Shown: positions 27,487-37,005 of the stretch, in pieces | Layout: each line of letters starts with the position of its first letter | Numbering within the stretch: position 1 is the stretch's first letter | Assembly: GCF_003123685.1 (NCBI RefSeq) | Contig: NZ_QCYJ01000131.1 | Location: 1 to 64,000, forward strand | Reading direction: 5' to 3' | Source: Nocardia aurea | Lineage (GTDB): Bacteria > Actinomycetota > Actinomycetes > Mycobacteriales > Mycobacteriaceae | DNA length: 64,000 nucleotides | Position numbers and translations under genes: made by a program | Notes under the pieces: model-generated | What the model saw: the letters and a program-made list of their open reading frames with translations, nothing else | What the model was told of the DNA's origin: nothing | Database searches by the model: none

Positions 27487-29397
27487 TCAGTCGATCGGGG
27501 TGACGATATTGAATTGCGGATCGAATTCGTCGAACAACCGCAGCACCGACCGAAGCTTCTCGACATCGCCGTCGACGGTGATCTGGCCCGAGGCCAGCAG
27601 TTTGTCGAAGGTCGAGGGCTGGAAGACGATCGCCACGAGTCCCCGGTGGTCGAGGGTGATGGTGGCGTCGGGGGTGGCGAGTTCTTTGGGCCAGTAGTGC
27701 AGGACACCGTTGCGGACCTGGAAGGAGTGCGGGCCGTCCAGGTCGGTGATGTTCAGCGCGAAGCGGGCCGAGTGTTCGACGGCGGCGGGGCCGTTCAAGC
27801 GGATGGCGGCGTAGTCGAAGAGTAGGTCGATGGGCATGCCCATCACCATGTCCAGGCCCGCGGCGGCGGTGGGGACGTCGCGGCGGGCGCCTTCGCGCAG
27901 TTCGAGGGCGGCGGTGAGGAAGGCGTTGCGCCACTGGGGGCCTTCGGCCTGGTAGCCGAGTTGTTCGTAGGCGTCGGCCTGGAGGTTCTTGGCTTCGGCG
28001 TTGTCGGGTTCGGCGGTGACGACGTGGTCGAGAAGTTGTACCGCCCAGCGGTAGTCGCCGTCGCCGCACGCGGTGCGCGCCAGGTCGATGACGGCCGCCG
28101 CGCCGCCCATGGCCTCGACGTAGCGGGGCGCCGAGACGTTCTCCGGATGCGGGTACAGGGTGGCGGGATTGCCGTTGAACCAGCCGAGTTCCTTGTGGAA
28201 GACGGCTTTGAGGTCGTGGCTGAGGGTGCCGTGGTAGCCGCGGTTCCACCAGGCTTTGTCCAGGGATTCGGGGAAGGTGATGCGTTCGGCGATCTCGATG
28301 GGCCGGTAGCCGTGGTTGGCCAAACGCAGGGCCTGGTCGTAGATGTATTTGTAGGCGTCGCGTTGGGATTCGAGGAATTCGCGCACGTGGGCGTTACCCC
28401 ACACCGGCCAGGTGTGCGGGCCGAAGTGGACTTCGGCCTCGTCGCCGTAGCGTTCGAGGGCCTCGTCGAGATAGTGGGCGAATTTCGAGGCGTCGCGGGT
28501 GCGCGCGCCGCGCAGGGTCTGGATGTTGTGCAGGCTGTGATTGGCGTTCTCCGCGCAGGTCAGCGCCCGATATTCAGGAATCCAGATATGCATTTCCTCC
28601 GGCGCCTCGGTGTCGGGCGTGTACTGGAATTCGAAGGTGATGCCGCCGAAGGTGCGCCGGGTGCCGGTTTCGGTGATGAGGTCGGTCGGGGCGATATAGC
28701 CGATGGCCGCGGGGGTTATCGCGGTGCCGATACCGCAGGAGACGAAGCCGCGCTCACCGGTCGGGAGGAGTTCGCCGAAGAAGTATTGGGCGCGCCGGGC
28801 CATGACATTGCCCGCGAGGACGTTCTCGCCGAGGGCCAGGCGATCGAAGTCGAGGCCGGGTGCGATGACGGCGACTTTCCCGGTCGCCACATCCTCACGC
28901 GAGGCGAAAGCGAGCGCACCGCCGAAGTGATCGCCGTGGGTGTGGGTATAGATGATCGCGGCGATCGGTTTGCGTGGACGGTGCGCGAAATACAGATCGC
29001 GGGCGACTTCGGAGTTACGGATGCCCTGGCCCGCGTCGATCAGGACCACCGAATCGGCGGTTTCGACGAAGGTGACATTGGCGATGTCGTGGTTGCGCAC
29101 CTGGTAGATGCCGGGAACGACCTCGAACAGCCCGCCGACGGTGATCAACTGCGATTGCCGCCACAGGCTCGGATGCACGGTGTCGGGGGCATCGGATTTC
29201 ACCGATCGCCGCAATTCGGCCAGATCCCAGACGACCCGGCCGTCCCGATCGGTGATTCGCCCACCGTCGGGAAGTTCGGCGATCATGCCACGGCCGACGT
29301 CGTCGTAATCGCGCTGATCGTCGAAGGCGAAGTACTCCCGCGCCTGTTCACCCATCGACTTGGTCTGCGAGGTCGCCTCATGTGCCGAAACGGTCAT
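27487..29397 (-). CDS. SdsA-like linear alkyl sulfatase (metallo-beta-lactamase fold)
   Basis: Likely hydrolyses alkyl sulfate esters such as dodecyl sulfate, giving alcohol and sulfate. The 636-residue product has the zinc-binding motif THTHGDHFGG near residues 152-161, a later metal/dimerisation region (ENANHSLHNIQTLRG) and an alkyl-sulfatase dimerisation domain. A C-terminal SCP2-like domain covers roughly the last 120 residues. This is the domain order of SdsA1/YjcS. No signal peptide is evident, so it may be cytoplasmic. The substrate is inferred. Confidence 0.9.
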   Translation of the reverse strand: MTVSAHEATSQTKSMGEQAREYFAFDDQRDYDDVGRGMIAELPDGGRITDRDGRVVWDLAELRRSVKSDAPDTVHPSLWRQSQLITVGGLFEVVPGIYQVRNHDIANVTFVETADSVVLIDAGQGIRNSEVARDLYFAHRPRKPIAAIIYTHTHGDHFGGALAFASREDVATGKVAVIAPGLDFDRLALGENVLAGNVMARRAQYFFGELLPTGERGFVSCGIGTAITPAAIGYIAPTDLITETGTRRTFGGITFEFQYTPDTEAPEEMHIWIPEYRALTCAENANHSLHNIQTLRGARTRDASKFAHYLDEALERYGDEAEVHFGPHTWPVWGNAHVREFLESQRDAYKYIYDQALRLANHGYRPIEIAERITFPESLDKAWWNRGYHGTLSHDLKAVFHKELGWFNGNPATLYPHPENVSAPRYVEAMGGAAAVIDLARTACGDGDYRWAVQLLDHVVTAEPDNAEAKNLQADAYEQLGYQAEGPQWRNAFLTAALELREGARRDVPTAAAGLDMVMGMPIDLLFDYAAIRLNGPAAVEHSARFALNITDLDGPHSFQVRNGVLHYWPKELATPDATITLDHRGLVAIVFQPSTFDKLLASGQITVDGDVEKLRSVLRLFDEFDPQFNIVTPID

Positions 29398-29646
29398 TTC
29401 GTCTCCCGGGAAGTCGATGGACGGCTACACCTGCCCGAGATTCTCGACAGCCGCGTCGGTGTGGGCGTCACCCTCGGCGGGTGAACAGCACGATGGCGAA
29501 ACGGACATCGGGCAGTCGCTCGACGAGTTCGTCGCGCCGGGGTGACCCTGTCGAAGCGCCCGGCACGGCAGCCGCCCCGCGCACACGAGGAAGTCGTCGG
29601 CACTCGGGCCGACCCGACCCCGGATGCGGCCGGTAATCTCGGCCGC

Positions 29647-31053
29647 ATGACCTGCTGCGGACCGTCGCGCCGGACCGCGCTCGGCATTCTCGGACTCGCG
29701 GCGCTGACACCGTTGGCGCGCACGGGTTCGGCTCGCGCCCAATCGAATCCGGTGATCGCGACCGATCTGGAAGTGGTGACGGTCACCGGCGACTCCGTGA
29801 TCATGACGTGGACGACCGTCACCCCCGGTACCGACGGCGGATTGGTGCCGGTCGCGGCGGGCGGCGAGGTCAGGATCGGACCCGCGGACGCGGCGCGGAC
29901 CCCGACCGTGCGATACGTGGAATCGGAGTCGACACCGTTCCACTACGCCGAGATCCACGGCTTGGAGCCGGGACGGCGCTACCGGTTCGAGGCCTGGTCG
30001 GACGGCAATCGCGCGACTCCCGCGCTGAACCTGACCACGCTGGCACCGGGTTCGCCGGAAACGACCGGTGAGTTCACTACCCTGGTCCCGCCTCCGGGTC
30101 GGTTGCTGCGCACTCTCGCCCTGGCGAACGACGTGCACTACGGCGAGACGGTGAGCGGTCTCGTCGTCGGAGACTTTCCGCCCGGTTTCCGCCAAGCGCC
30201 CGGGCAGCCGCCCTACCCCGAGGTCATGCTGAGCGCACTTCTCGATGATCTGCGCCGACCTGATCGCGCAGCGCAACGACTGCTTCTCGCGGGCGACCTG
30301 ACCAGCGAGGCCCGGCCCGAGGAATCGAGGACGGTGCGCACCCGACTGGATTCGTGGGGCGCGCTCGGACAGGACTACCTCGTGGTGCGTGGTAATCACG
30401 ATCGCCCCCACCTGGGTGACGACTATCGCGACTGTCGCCCCGCCCCCGCCGATCATCACGACTGCTGGGGCGAAATCTTCACCGCGCGTCAGGAATTGGT
30501 GGAGCACGAGATCGGCGGTCTGCGGGTGCTCGGACTCGACACCAGCGATCTCGACGCGGCGGGCGGACGGATCGACCCGACCCAATTCGACCGTCTGGCG
30601 CAGGTACTGCGCGCCGACCCCGACCGGCCGACACTGGTCTTCGGCCACCATCCCGTCACCAGGGAATCCGGTCTCACCAATACCGCCGGACCCGGTTTCG
30701 TCCTGAACGCCGCCGACAGCGCCGAACTGCAAGCGCTCTACACGCGAGCGCCCGGTGTCTTCCTGCATCACGCGGGCCACACCCACCGCAATCGCCGTAC
30801 CCGTCCCGACGCGGATTGTGCCGTGGAATTCCTGGAAGTCGCCGCGGTCAAGGAATACCCGGGCGGCTATTCCCTGCTGCGCGTGTACGAAGGCGGCTAC
30901 ATGGTGAATTTCTACAAGACCCGCACCCCGGCCGCCCGAGCGTGGAGCGCGGTGACACGCGGCGAATACTTCGGCTTGCTCCCCGAATACACACTCGGCG
31001 TTCCCGGCGACCGCAATCACGTTGTCCTACGCGATTTCTCCGGTCTTTCCTGA
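29647..31053 (+). CDS. Tat-exported calcineurin-like metallophosphoesterase
   Basis: A 468-residue secreted phosphoesterase. The N-terminus has a twin-arginine signal (SRRTALGILGLAALTPLA) with probable cleavage after ARA near residue 31. A beta-sandwich domain like that of purple acid phosphatases follows, then the five metal-site blocks: NDVHYG, LLAGDLTS, RGNHDR, FGHHPVT and HHAGHTHRN. The substrate is unknown. The ATG at 29647 directly precedes the Tat signal, so the upstream open frame was not used. Confidence 0.9.
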   Translation: MTCCGPSRRTALGILGLAALTPLARTGSARAQSNPVIATDLEVVTVTGDSVIMTWTTVTPGTDGGLVPVAAGGEVRIGPADAARTPTVRYVESESTPFHYAEIHGLEPGRRYRFEAWSDGNRATPALNLTTLAPGSPETTGEFTTLVPPPGRLLRTLALANDVHYGETVSGLVVGDFPPGFRQAPGQPPYPEVMLSALLDDLRRPDRAAQRLLLAGDLTSEARPEESRTVRTRLDSWGALGQDYLVVRGNHDRPHLGDDYRDCRPAPADHHDCWGEIFTARQELVEHEIGGLRVLGLDTSDLDAAGGRIDPTQFDRLAQVLRADPDRPTLVFGHHPVTRESGLTNTAGPGFVLNAADSAELQALYTRAPGVFLHHAGHTHRNRRTRPDADCAVEFLEVAAVKEYPGGYSLLRVYEGGYMVNFYKTRTPAARAWSAVTRGEYFGLLPEYTLGVPGDRNHVVLRDFSGLS

Positions 31054-31143
31054 CGAGCAGCAGCCGAGACGAGGGCGGGCCCGGATCGACGACGGCGCTT
31101 CGTCTCTCCGGACCCGCGACAGCGCACGCGGTGCCTGTCATCG

Positions 31144-31215
31144 AGCGAGCGGCGGGAATTGAACCCGCGTAAACGGCTTTGCAGACCGTTGCCTCAACCA
31201 CTCAGCCACGCCCGC
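31144..31215 (-). tRNA. tRNA-Cys (anticodon GCA)
   Basis: A 72-base cloverleaf on the minus strand. The acceptor stem is GCGGGCG/CGCTCGC with one G-U pair. The D-arm begins TGGCTGAG, the anticodon loop is CTGCAAA (anticodon GCA), the T-arm is GCGGG/CCCGC and the discriminator is U, as expected for tRNA-Cys. CCA is not encoded. Confidence 0.95.
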
Positions 31216-31341
31216 CTCGTCAACGACAATGCCGGTCGCGTCGCCATGGGACCAGGCTTGCGTTCACGCTGATTTCAATGCGTGCGGTGCCGTTTCGCCG
31301 CCTCGGCCATTCGATTCGCCCGGCATGGGATGATCGAGTTC

Positions 31342-31890
31342 ATGTCTCCGCCACGCCCGCTCCCGCTCGACCCGATCGAGGAGGCCCACCGCCAATGGGT
31401 CGGTCACGGGTGGGGCGATGTCGCCGATGGGATGGCCGCGGTCACCTCGCTGGTGCGAGCTCAGCAAATCGTCATGGCGCGGGTGGACGAGGCGCTCAAG
31501 CCCACCGGTCTGACCTTCTCGCGGTACGAACTGCTCATGCTGCTGAGCTTCAGCAAGACCGGCGCGCTTCCGATGGCGAAGGCCAGTGCGCGCCTTCAGG
31601 TGCATCCGACCAGCGTGACCAATACGGTCGACCGATTGGAGGCCGCCGAGTTGGTCGTGCGGGTGCCGCATCCGAGTGATCGGCGCGCCACCCTGATCGA
31701 AATCACCGATGCCGGTCGAGAATTGGTCGCGCGGGCCACCGAGGATCTGAACGCCCGAGTGTTCGCGCTGCCGGGGCTGCCACCGGACCGGGTGCAACTG
31801 CTGCTACAGCTACTCTCGGAGTTCCGGCACGCGGCCGGAGACTTCGACACCGAGGGTGTCGCACCGGTGTGGTCTGCCCAGGAGAATTAG
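31342..31890 (+). CDS. MarR-family transcriptional regulator
   Basis: A 182-residue winged-helix regulator. The DNA-binding part contains FSRYELLMLLSFSKTGALPM, the recognition-helix segment LQVHPTSVTNTVDRLEA and the wing HPSDRRATLIEITDAGREL, with helical ends for dimerisation. The ligand is unknown. The start at 31342 was chosen; an ATG at 31330 is also in frame. A possible promoter for the next gene begins right after its stop, so the two may be transcribed separately. Confidence 0.92.
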   Translation: MSPPRPLPLDPIEEAHRQWVGHGWGDVADGMAAVTSLVRAQQIVMARVDEALKPTGLTFSRYELLMLLSFSKTGALPMAKASARLQVHPTSVTNTVDRLEAAELVVRVPHPSDRRATLIEITDAGRELVARATEDLNARVFALPGLPPDRVQLLLQLLSEFRHAAGDFDTEGVAPVWSAQEN

Positions 31891-31893
31891 GCG

Positions 31894-31922
31894 TTAAATC
31901 CGACCGGTCAGTTCTTTATACT
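31894..31922 (+). promoter_or_regulatory. Candidate promoter of the Hsp70-like gene
   Basis: TTAAAT (31894-31899), a 17-base spacer and TATACT (31917-31922). The -10 is strong but the -35 matches only half the consensus. It lies in a notably AT-rich island about 100 bases ahead of the gene start at 32019. Confidence 0.45.
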
Positions 31923-32018
31923 GCCGAATCGGACATTCGATGACAGTCCGGCATCCATCGAGCGAATTACTCGAGCCATTGTCTTGGCAGCGGCGGAGAA
32001 AAGGTTCACCATGGATCC

Positions 32019-33074
32019 ATGGTGCTGGTTCTCGGAGTGTCGGCGGGTGCCGGCGGCGCTCGCGCGGTGCTGACGCATTCCGACCAACCGCATCTTCCGC
32101 CGATCGAACGCTGCCACGTCGCGCGCCGAGCGGGCGGCGGTGTCGAGGAACCCGTTCTCGAGGCGATCGTGCGGATGCGCCGCTCGGCCGATCAGCGTGA
32201 CGAACTCATCAGCGGCACCGCCGTCACCTGCCGGTGCCCGCTGCACGCCGAATCCATTCGGGCGGGCGCGGGCGACGAACCGCTCACCATCGTCGACGAA
32301 CCCCTCGCCCAACTGCGCTACCTGCGTTTCACCGGACAACTCCCCGACAGCGGCACGGTCATTCTCTACGACCTCGGGGCATCGGGGCTGACGCTCACCC
32401 ACGTCGACTGCCGGACCGACGCGGTGCTGTCGAGCAAACACAGCACCGTCCTGGGCGGCGACGGCTACGACGCGCTGTTGCGCTGGCAACTGGCCCGCGG
32501 CGGCGTCCTCACCGACAGATCAACCAGCCGCAGACATCGCGAGGCGCTGAGCAGCGCGCGGGTGATCACGGCGCTGGACGCCATCTCCGGCGGGCGGGCC
32601 GTCATCACCCGCAGCGACCTGGTGGAATTGTGTTCGGCGGGGATCCACCATTCGGCCTCGTTCGTCCACCAACTCATCGAGGAGAGCGGCGTCCAACCGG
32701 ACGGCCTGGTCCTGCTCGGCGGGTGCAGCCGCAGCCCTGACGTCCGCGCGGAACTGGCCGCACTGATCGATCTGCCGATCATCTACGACCCTGAGCCGGA
32801 ATACGTCTCGGCACGCGGCGCGGTACTGCTCGCCGCCGAACGTCACCACGGCGATGTCAGGATGGCGCGGATGCGCAAAGGCGCGGCGATCGTCATGCCG
32901 CGCCCGCCGGTCACCCGCCGCAAAGTCATCGCCGCCGTCGCCGTGACCGTGGCCCTCGGCGCGACGATCGCCGGACTTCTTGCCATAGAACATAATTCGG
33001 ACCGGACCCCCGACGGGGGTACCGCACCGACCCAGGTGGAACTGGGCACGAGACCTCAGCTGTCGAACAACTGA
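32019..33074 (+). CDS. Membrane-anchored Hsp70/actin-fold ATPase-like protein
   Basis: A 351-residue protein with the landmarks of the Hsp70 nucleotide-binding fold. These are a phosphate-1-like strand-turn (VLVLGVSAGAGGARAVL), a phosphate-2-like VILYDLGASGLTLTHVD and an adenosine-binding-like LVLLGGCSRSPDVRAEL. DPEPEYVSARGAVLLA follows where Hsp70 has its DP-x-x-A-VA-x-GA segment. It has no substrate-binding domain. One membrane helix near residues 304-323 and a short outer tail follow. Similar proteins occur in Nocardia and mycobacteria, but no function is known to me. It could be a degenerate chaperone or a sensor. Confidence 0.8.
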   Translation: MVLVLGVSAGAGGARAVLTHSDQPHLPPIERCHVARRAGGGVEEPVLEAIVRMRRSADQRDELISGTAVTCRCPLHAESIRAGAGDEPLTIVDEPLAQLRYLRFTGQLPDSGTVILYDLGASGLTLTHVDCRTDAVLSSKHSTVLGGDGYDALLRWQLARGGVLTDRSTSRRHREALSSARVITALDAISGGRAVITRSDLVELCSAGIHHSASFVHQLIEESGVQPDGLVLLGGCSRSPDVRAELAALIDLPIIYDPEPEYVSARGAVLLAAERHHGDVRMARMRKGAAIVMPRPPVTRRKVIAAVAVTVALGATIAGLLAIEHNSDRTPDGGTAPTQVELGTRPQLSNN

Positions 33075-33086
33075 TCCAAGGCCGTG

Positions 33087-33118
33087 GGAGCCCGGCCGTG
33101 GGATTTCGGCCGGGCTCC
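33087..33118. terminator. Bidirectional terminator between the Hsp70-like gene and echA
   Basis: A perfect 11-bp stem (GGAGCCCGGCC at 33087-33097 with GGCCGGGCTCC at 33108-33118) and a 10-base loop. It sits in the 49-base gap between two convergent genes. Confidence 0.75.
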
Positions 33119-33123
33119 GCCGC

Positions 33124-33900
33124 TCAGCGGTTCTCGAACTTCGCGGGACGCTTCTCGACGAAGGCGGCCATGCCTTCCTTCTGATCCTCGAGGGCGAACA
33201 GGGAGTGGAAGACGCGGCGTTCGAAGCGCAGGCCCTCGGCGAGGGTCGTCTCGAAGGACCGGTTGACCGATTCCTTGGCGATCATGGCGACCGGAAGCGA
33301 CATCGAGGCGATGGTGGTCGCCACCTCGAGTGCCGTGTCGAGCAGTTCGGCGGCGGGCACGATCCGCGAGATCAGACCCGCCCGCTCGGCTTCCTCGACG
33401 TCCATGTTCCGGCCGGTCAGCACCAGGTCCATGGCCTTGGCCTTGCCGATCGCGCGGGTCAGCCGCTGTGAACCGCCGATACCGGGGATGACGCCCAGTT
33501 TGATTTCCGGCTGCCCGAATTTGGCCGTGTCGGCCGCGATCAGGATGTCGCAGAGCATGGCGAGCTCACAGCCACCGCCGAGCGCGTACCCGGCGACGGC
33601 GGCGATGGTCGGCTTGCGGAAATTCGCCAGCCGGTCCCAGCGCGCGAAGAAATCGTTCAGGAACACGTCCATGTACGACTTGGGCTGCATTTCCTTGATG
33701 TCGGCGCCCGCGGCGAAGGCCCGCTCGGAGCCGGTGATCACGACCGCCCCGATCTCCTCGTCGCGCTCCAGCTCGTCGAGCGCGGCGATGACGTCGTCGA
33801 GAACCTGCTCGTTGAGCGCGTTGAGCGCCTTCGGGCGGTTCAGCGTGATCCAGCCGACCCGGCCCTTACGTTCCAGCAGAATCGTGTCGAAATCGGTCAC
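33124..33900 (-). CDS. Enoyl-CoA hydratase
   Basis: Crotonase-fold enzyme that hydrates enoyl-CoA esters. In this operon the likely substrate is methacrylyl-CoA from valine. The 258-residue product has the oxyanion-hole segments AFAAGADIKEM and YALGGGCELAMLC and the catalytic-region GVIPGIGGSQRL. It closely resembles mycobacterial EchA8. It overlaps mmsB by four bases as the last gene of the valine operon. Confidence 0.93.
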   Translation of the reverse strand: MTDFDTILLERKGRVGWITLNRPKALNALNEQVLDDVIAALDELERDEEIGAVVITGSERAFAAGADIKEMQPKSYMDVFLNDFFARWDRLANFRKPTIAAVAGYALGGGCELAMLCDILIAADTAKFGQPEIKLGVIPGIGGSQRLTRAIGKAKAMDLVLTGRNMDVEEAERAGLISRIVPAAELLDTALEVATTIASMSLPVAMIAKESVNRSFETTLAEGLRFERRVFHSLFALEDQKEGMAAFVEKRPAKFENR

Positions 33901-34796
33901 TCGGCATCCTCTTGATCGGAACGGCTACGGATATCGGTGACGATAGCGGAGAAGTCCAGACCGGCCCGATCCTGGTTGAACCGGGTGTAGATCTCCGAGG
34001 CGAGCAGGCCCAGCAGACCGTCGACTCCGTTGTCGCGCAAGGCGTTCGCGGCCAGGCCGAGATCCTTGGTCATGAGCGCGGTGGCGAAACCGGGCTGGTA
34101 GTCGTTGTTGGCGGGGCTGGTCGGCACCGGGCCGGGCACCGGGCAGTAGCTGGTCAGGGCCCAGCTCTGGCCCGAGGCGGTCGAGACCACGTCGAAGAAG
34201 GACTGGTGGCTCAGGCCCAGTTTCTCGCCCAGTACCAGTGCCTCGGACAGGCCGATCATGGAGATGCCGAGCAGCATGTTGTTGCAGATCTTGGCGGCCT
34301 GGCCGACGCCGGACCCGCCGCAGTGCACCACTTTGCCGCCCATGATGTTCAGCACATCGGCCGCATCGGCGAAATCCTGTTCGCCGCCGCCGACCATGAA
34401 GGTGAGCGTGCCCGCCGCCGCGCCCGCGACTCCGCCGGAGACGGGGGCGTCCAGGGCGCGGTGGCCCGCGCCGACGGCCAGTGCCGCCGCGGCTTTGGCG
34501 TCGGCGACATCGATGGTCGAGCAGTCGATGAACAGGGTGCCGGGGGTGGCGGCGGGCAGCAGGTCGGCGTAGACGTCGAGTACCAGTTTGCCGTTGGGCA
34601 GCATGGTGATGACCACGTCGCGGTCGGTGGCGGCGGCCGCAGCGGTGGCGACGACGGTCGCGCCGTCCTCGCGCGCCTTGTCCTGCGCGGCGGGCACCGG
34701 GTCGAAGGCGAGTACGTCGTAGCCCGCCGTGACGAGGTTGGCCGCCATCGGGCCGCCCATGTGCCCGAGGCCGAGGAAGCCGATCTTCTTGGTCAC
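33897..34796 (-). CDS. mmsB: 3-Hydroxyisobutyrate dehydrogenase
   Basis: Oxidises 3-hydroxyisobutyrate to methylmalonate semialdehyde with NAD. The 299-residue product has the Rossmann motif GFLGLGHMGGPMAANL, the substrate-binding DAPVSGGVAGA and the catalytic Lys in GVGQAAKICNNML. The GTG at 34796 overlaps the stop of the upstream hydrolase gene by four bases. Its neighbours give the substrate directly. Confidence 0.95.
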   Translation of the reverse strand: MTKKIGFLGLGHMGGPMAANLVTAGYDVLAFDPVPAAQDKAREDGATVVATAAAAATDRDVVITMLPNGKLVLDVYADLLPAATPGTLFIDCSTIDVADAKAAAALAVGAGHRALDAPVSGGVAGAAAGTLTFMVGGGEQDFADAADVLNIMGGKVVHCGGSGVGQAAKICNNMLLGISMIGLSEALVLGEKLGLSHQSFFDVVSTASGQSWALTSYCPVPGPVPTSPANNDYQPGFATALMTKDLGLAANALRDNGVDGLLGLLASEIYTRFNQDRAGLDFSAIVTDIRSRSDQEDAE

Positions 34797-35860
34797 TGCT
34801 GTCCTTCCGGAATGTTCAAACCCAGTTCCCCGACGCCCAATTCGGCGAAGTAGGCGTCGACCGCCGCCGTGGACACCTCGGCCAGGGTGGCCGGATTCCA
34901 CCGCGGATCGCGGTCCTTGTCGATGACCTGGGCGCGAATGCCCTCGACCAGGTCGTGGGAGGCCAGCGCCGCGATGGACACCCGGTACTCCTCGTTCAGC
35001 ACCGCCTCCAGATTCGGCAGGCCGCGCGCGTTGCGCAGCGAACGCAACGTGACCTTCAGCGCGACAGGCGATTTACCGAGGATGTCCTCGGCGGCCCGGG
35101 TGGCCTCGGGCGTGCCGTCGGCCCGCAATCGGGCGACGATCTCCTCGACCGAATCGGCGCTGTAGCAGGCGTCGATCCAGCTCCGCTGCGCCACCAGCGC
35201 GGATTCCGGTGCGTCGGAGGCGAATTTGGCGATCGCGATATCGGCGGATTCGGTCCGCAGGGTTTCCAGCAGCGCCGCGATATTCTCCGAAGTCACGTAG
35301 TAGTCCGCGAATCCGGCCGCGATGGCATCGCCCGCGCCCATCCGCGCGGTGGTCAGCGCGACATGCGTGCCGATCTCACCGGGGGTGCGCGAGAGCAGGT
35401 AGGTGCCGCCGACGTCGGGAACGAAACCGATGCCGACCTCGGGCATGCCGATCTTGGACCGTTCGGTGACGATGCGGTGGCTGCCGTGCCCGGACAGCCC
35501 CACACCGCCGCCCATCACGATGCCGTCCATGACGACGACATACGGCTTCGGGTAGCGGCCGATGAGCGCGTTGAGGATGTACTCGTCGCGCCAGAAGACG
35601 CCGGTCGGCGAATCGACGTTCGCACCACCGCCTTTCGCGTCGGTGTGGATGGCGACGATATCGCCGCCCGCGCACAGACCGCGTTCACCGGCCCCGGTGA
35701 CCACGACGGTGCGCACCTCGTCGTCGGCGGCCCATTCCCGCAGCGCGCGGGTGATATCCAGTGCCATCGCGTGATTGAGCGCATTGATGGCCTTGGGCCG
35801 GTTCAGCGTGATCAGGCCGAGCCCGTCGCGCTTGTCGATCAGAACTTCGGGTTCGGTCAC
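34793..35860 (-). CDS. 3-Hydroxyisobutyryl-CoA hydrolase
   Basis: Releases free 3-hydroxyisobutyrate from its CoA ester in valine breakdown. The 355-residue crotonase-fold protein has RGLCAGGDIVAIH and MDGIVMGGGVGLSGHGS. It is longer than a hydratase and ends with the extra C-terminal domain of the HIBCH family (DKDRDPRWNPATLAEV). The GTG at 35860 overlaps the TAG of the upstream acyl-CoA dehydrogenase by one base. Confidence 0.93.
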   Translation of the reverse strand: MTEPEVLIDKRDGLGLITLNRPKAINALNHAMALDITRALREWAADDEVRTVVVTGAGERGLCAGGDIVAIHTDAKGGGANVDSPTGVFWRDEYILNALIGRYPKPYVVVMDGIVMGGGVGLSGHGSHRIVTERSKIGMPEVGIGFVPDVGGTYLLSRTPGEIGTHVALTTARMGAGDAIAAGFADYYVTSENIAALLETLRTESADIAIAKFASDAPESALVAQRSWIDACYSADSVEEIVARLRADGTPEATRAAEDILGKSPVALKVTLRSLRNARGLPNLEAVLNEEYRVSIAALASHDLVEGIRAQVIDKDRDPRWNPATLAEVSTAAVDAYFAELGVGELGLNIPEGQQ

Positions 35861-37005
35861 TATGCCGCTCCTACCACCGCGCGGGCGACGACCACCCGCA
35901 TGATCTCGTTCGTGCCTTCCAGGATCTGGTGCACGCGCAGATCCCTGACGATCTTCTCCAGGCCGTATTCGGCCAGGTAGCCGTAGCCACCGTGTAATTG
36001 CAGCGCCTTGTTGGCCACCTCGAAGCCGACGTCGGTCGCGAAACGTTTCGCCATGGCGCACATTTCGACCTTGTCGGCAGAGTCGGCGTCGAGCGCGCCC
36101 GCCGCACGCCACAGCAGCGTGCGCGCGGCCTCCAATTCGGTACGCATATCGGCGAGTTCGAATTGCAACGCCTGGTTCTTCAGCAGCGCCTTGCCGAACG
36201 CGTTGCGCTCGGCCAGATACGGGACGGTCTTGTCGAGCGCGGCCTGGGCCCCGCCGACCGAGCAGGCCGCGATATTCAGGCGACCGCCGTTGAGCCCGTT
36301 CATGGCGATCCGGAAACCGTCGCCCTCGGCGCCGAGCCGGGTGGCGGCGGGCACCCTGGCATCTTCCAGGATCACCTGGCGGGTCGGCTGGGCGTTCCAG
36401 CCCATCTTCCGCTCGTTCGGCCCCACCGAGAGTCCGGGAGTGTCGGCCGGGACGATGAAGGCCGAGATTCCGCGTGCGCCGTCGTCTCCGGTGCGCACCA
36501 TCATCACGTAGACGTCGTTGGACCCCGCGCCCGAGATGAACTGCTTGGAGCCGTTGAGGATGTAGTCCTCGCCGTCACGCACCGCCTTGGTGCTCAGCGC
36601 CGCCGCGTCCGAGCCGACGCCCGGTTCGGTCAGCGCGTAGCTGGCCAGATGTTCCATCGAGGTCAGGCGCGGCAGCCAGTGATGACGCTGGCTCTCGTCG
36701 CCGTAGCTGTCGATCATCCAGGTGGCCATGTTGTGGATCGAGATGTACGCCGCGATGGACGGGCAGCCGGTGGCCAGTTGTTCGAAGATGCGCACCGCGT
36801 CGAGCCTGCGCAGCCCCGAACCGCCCACGTCCTCGCGAACGTAGATGCCGCCGAGGCCGAGCGGGCCCGCCTTGCGCAGCACGTCCACCGGGAAGTGTTT
36901 CTGCTCATCCCATTCCAGCGCGCGCGGCGCGAGGAACTCGTCGGCGAATCCGCGCGCGGTGTCGCGGATCGCCTTTTCGTCTTCATCGAGATCGAACATC
37001 GTCAA
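35860..37005 (-). CDS. Acyl-CoA dehydrogenase, probably isobutyryl-CoA dehydrogenase
   Basis: Flavoprotein that desaturates a short-chain acyl-CoA; the context points to isobutyryl-CoA to methacrylyl-CoA. The 381-residue product has the FAD/acyl-binding segments YALTEPGVGSDAAAL and FISGAGSNDVYVMM and the catalytic Glu in ILEGTNEIMR. Its place between mmsA and mmsB mirrors fadE9 in M. tuberculosis. The electron acceptor (ETF) is not encoded nearby. Confidence 0.93.
   Translation of the reverse strand: MTMFDLDEDEKAIRDTARGFADEFLAPRALEWDEQKHFPVDVLRKAGPLGLGGIYVREDVGGSGLRRLDAVRIFEQLATGCPSIAAYISIHNMATWMIDSYGDESQRHHWLPRLTSMEHLASYALTEPGVGSDAAALSTKAVRDGEDYILNGSKQFISGAGSNDVYVMMVRTGDDGARGISAFIVPADTPGLSVGPNERKMGWNAQPTRQVILEDARVPAATRLGAEGDGFRIAMNGLNGGRLNIAACSVGGAQAALDKTVPYLAERNAFGKALLKNQALQFELADMRTELEAARTLLWRAAGALDADSADKVEMCAMAKRFATDVGFEVANKALQLHGGYGYLAEYGLEKIVRDLRVHQILEGTNEIMRVVVARAVVGAA

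Noticed and set aside
31074..31115. Possible terminator after the Tat-exported phosphoesterase
   Set aside because: The arms around GGCCCGGA and TCCGGACC are imperfect with a long loop; support is too weak to annotate.
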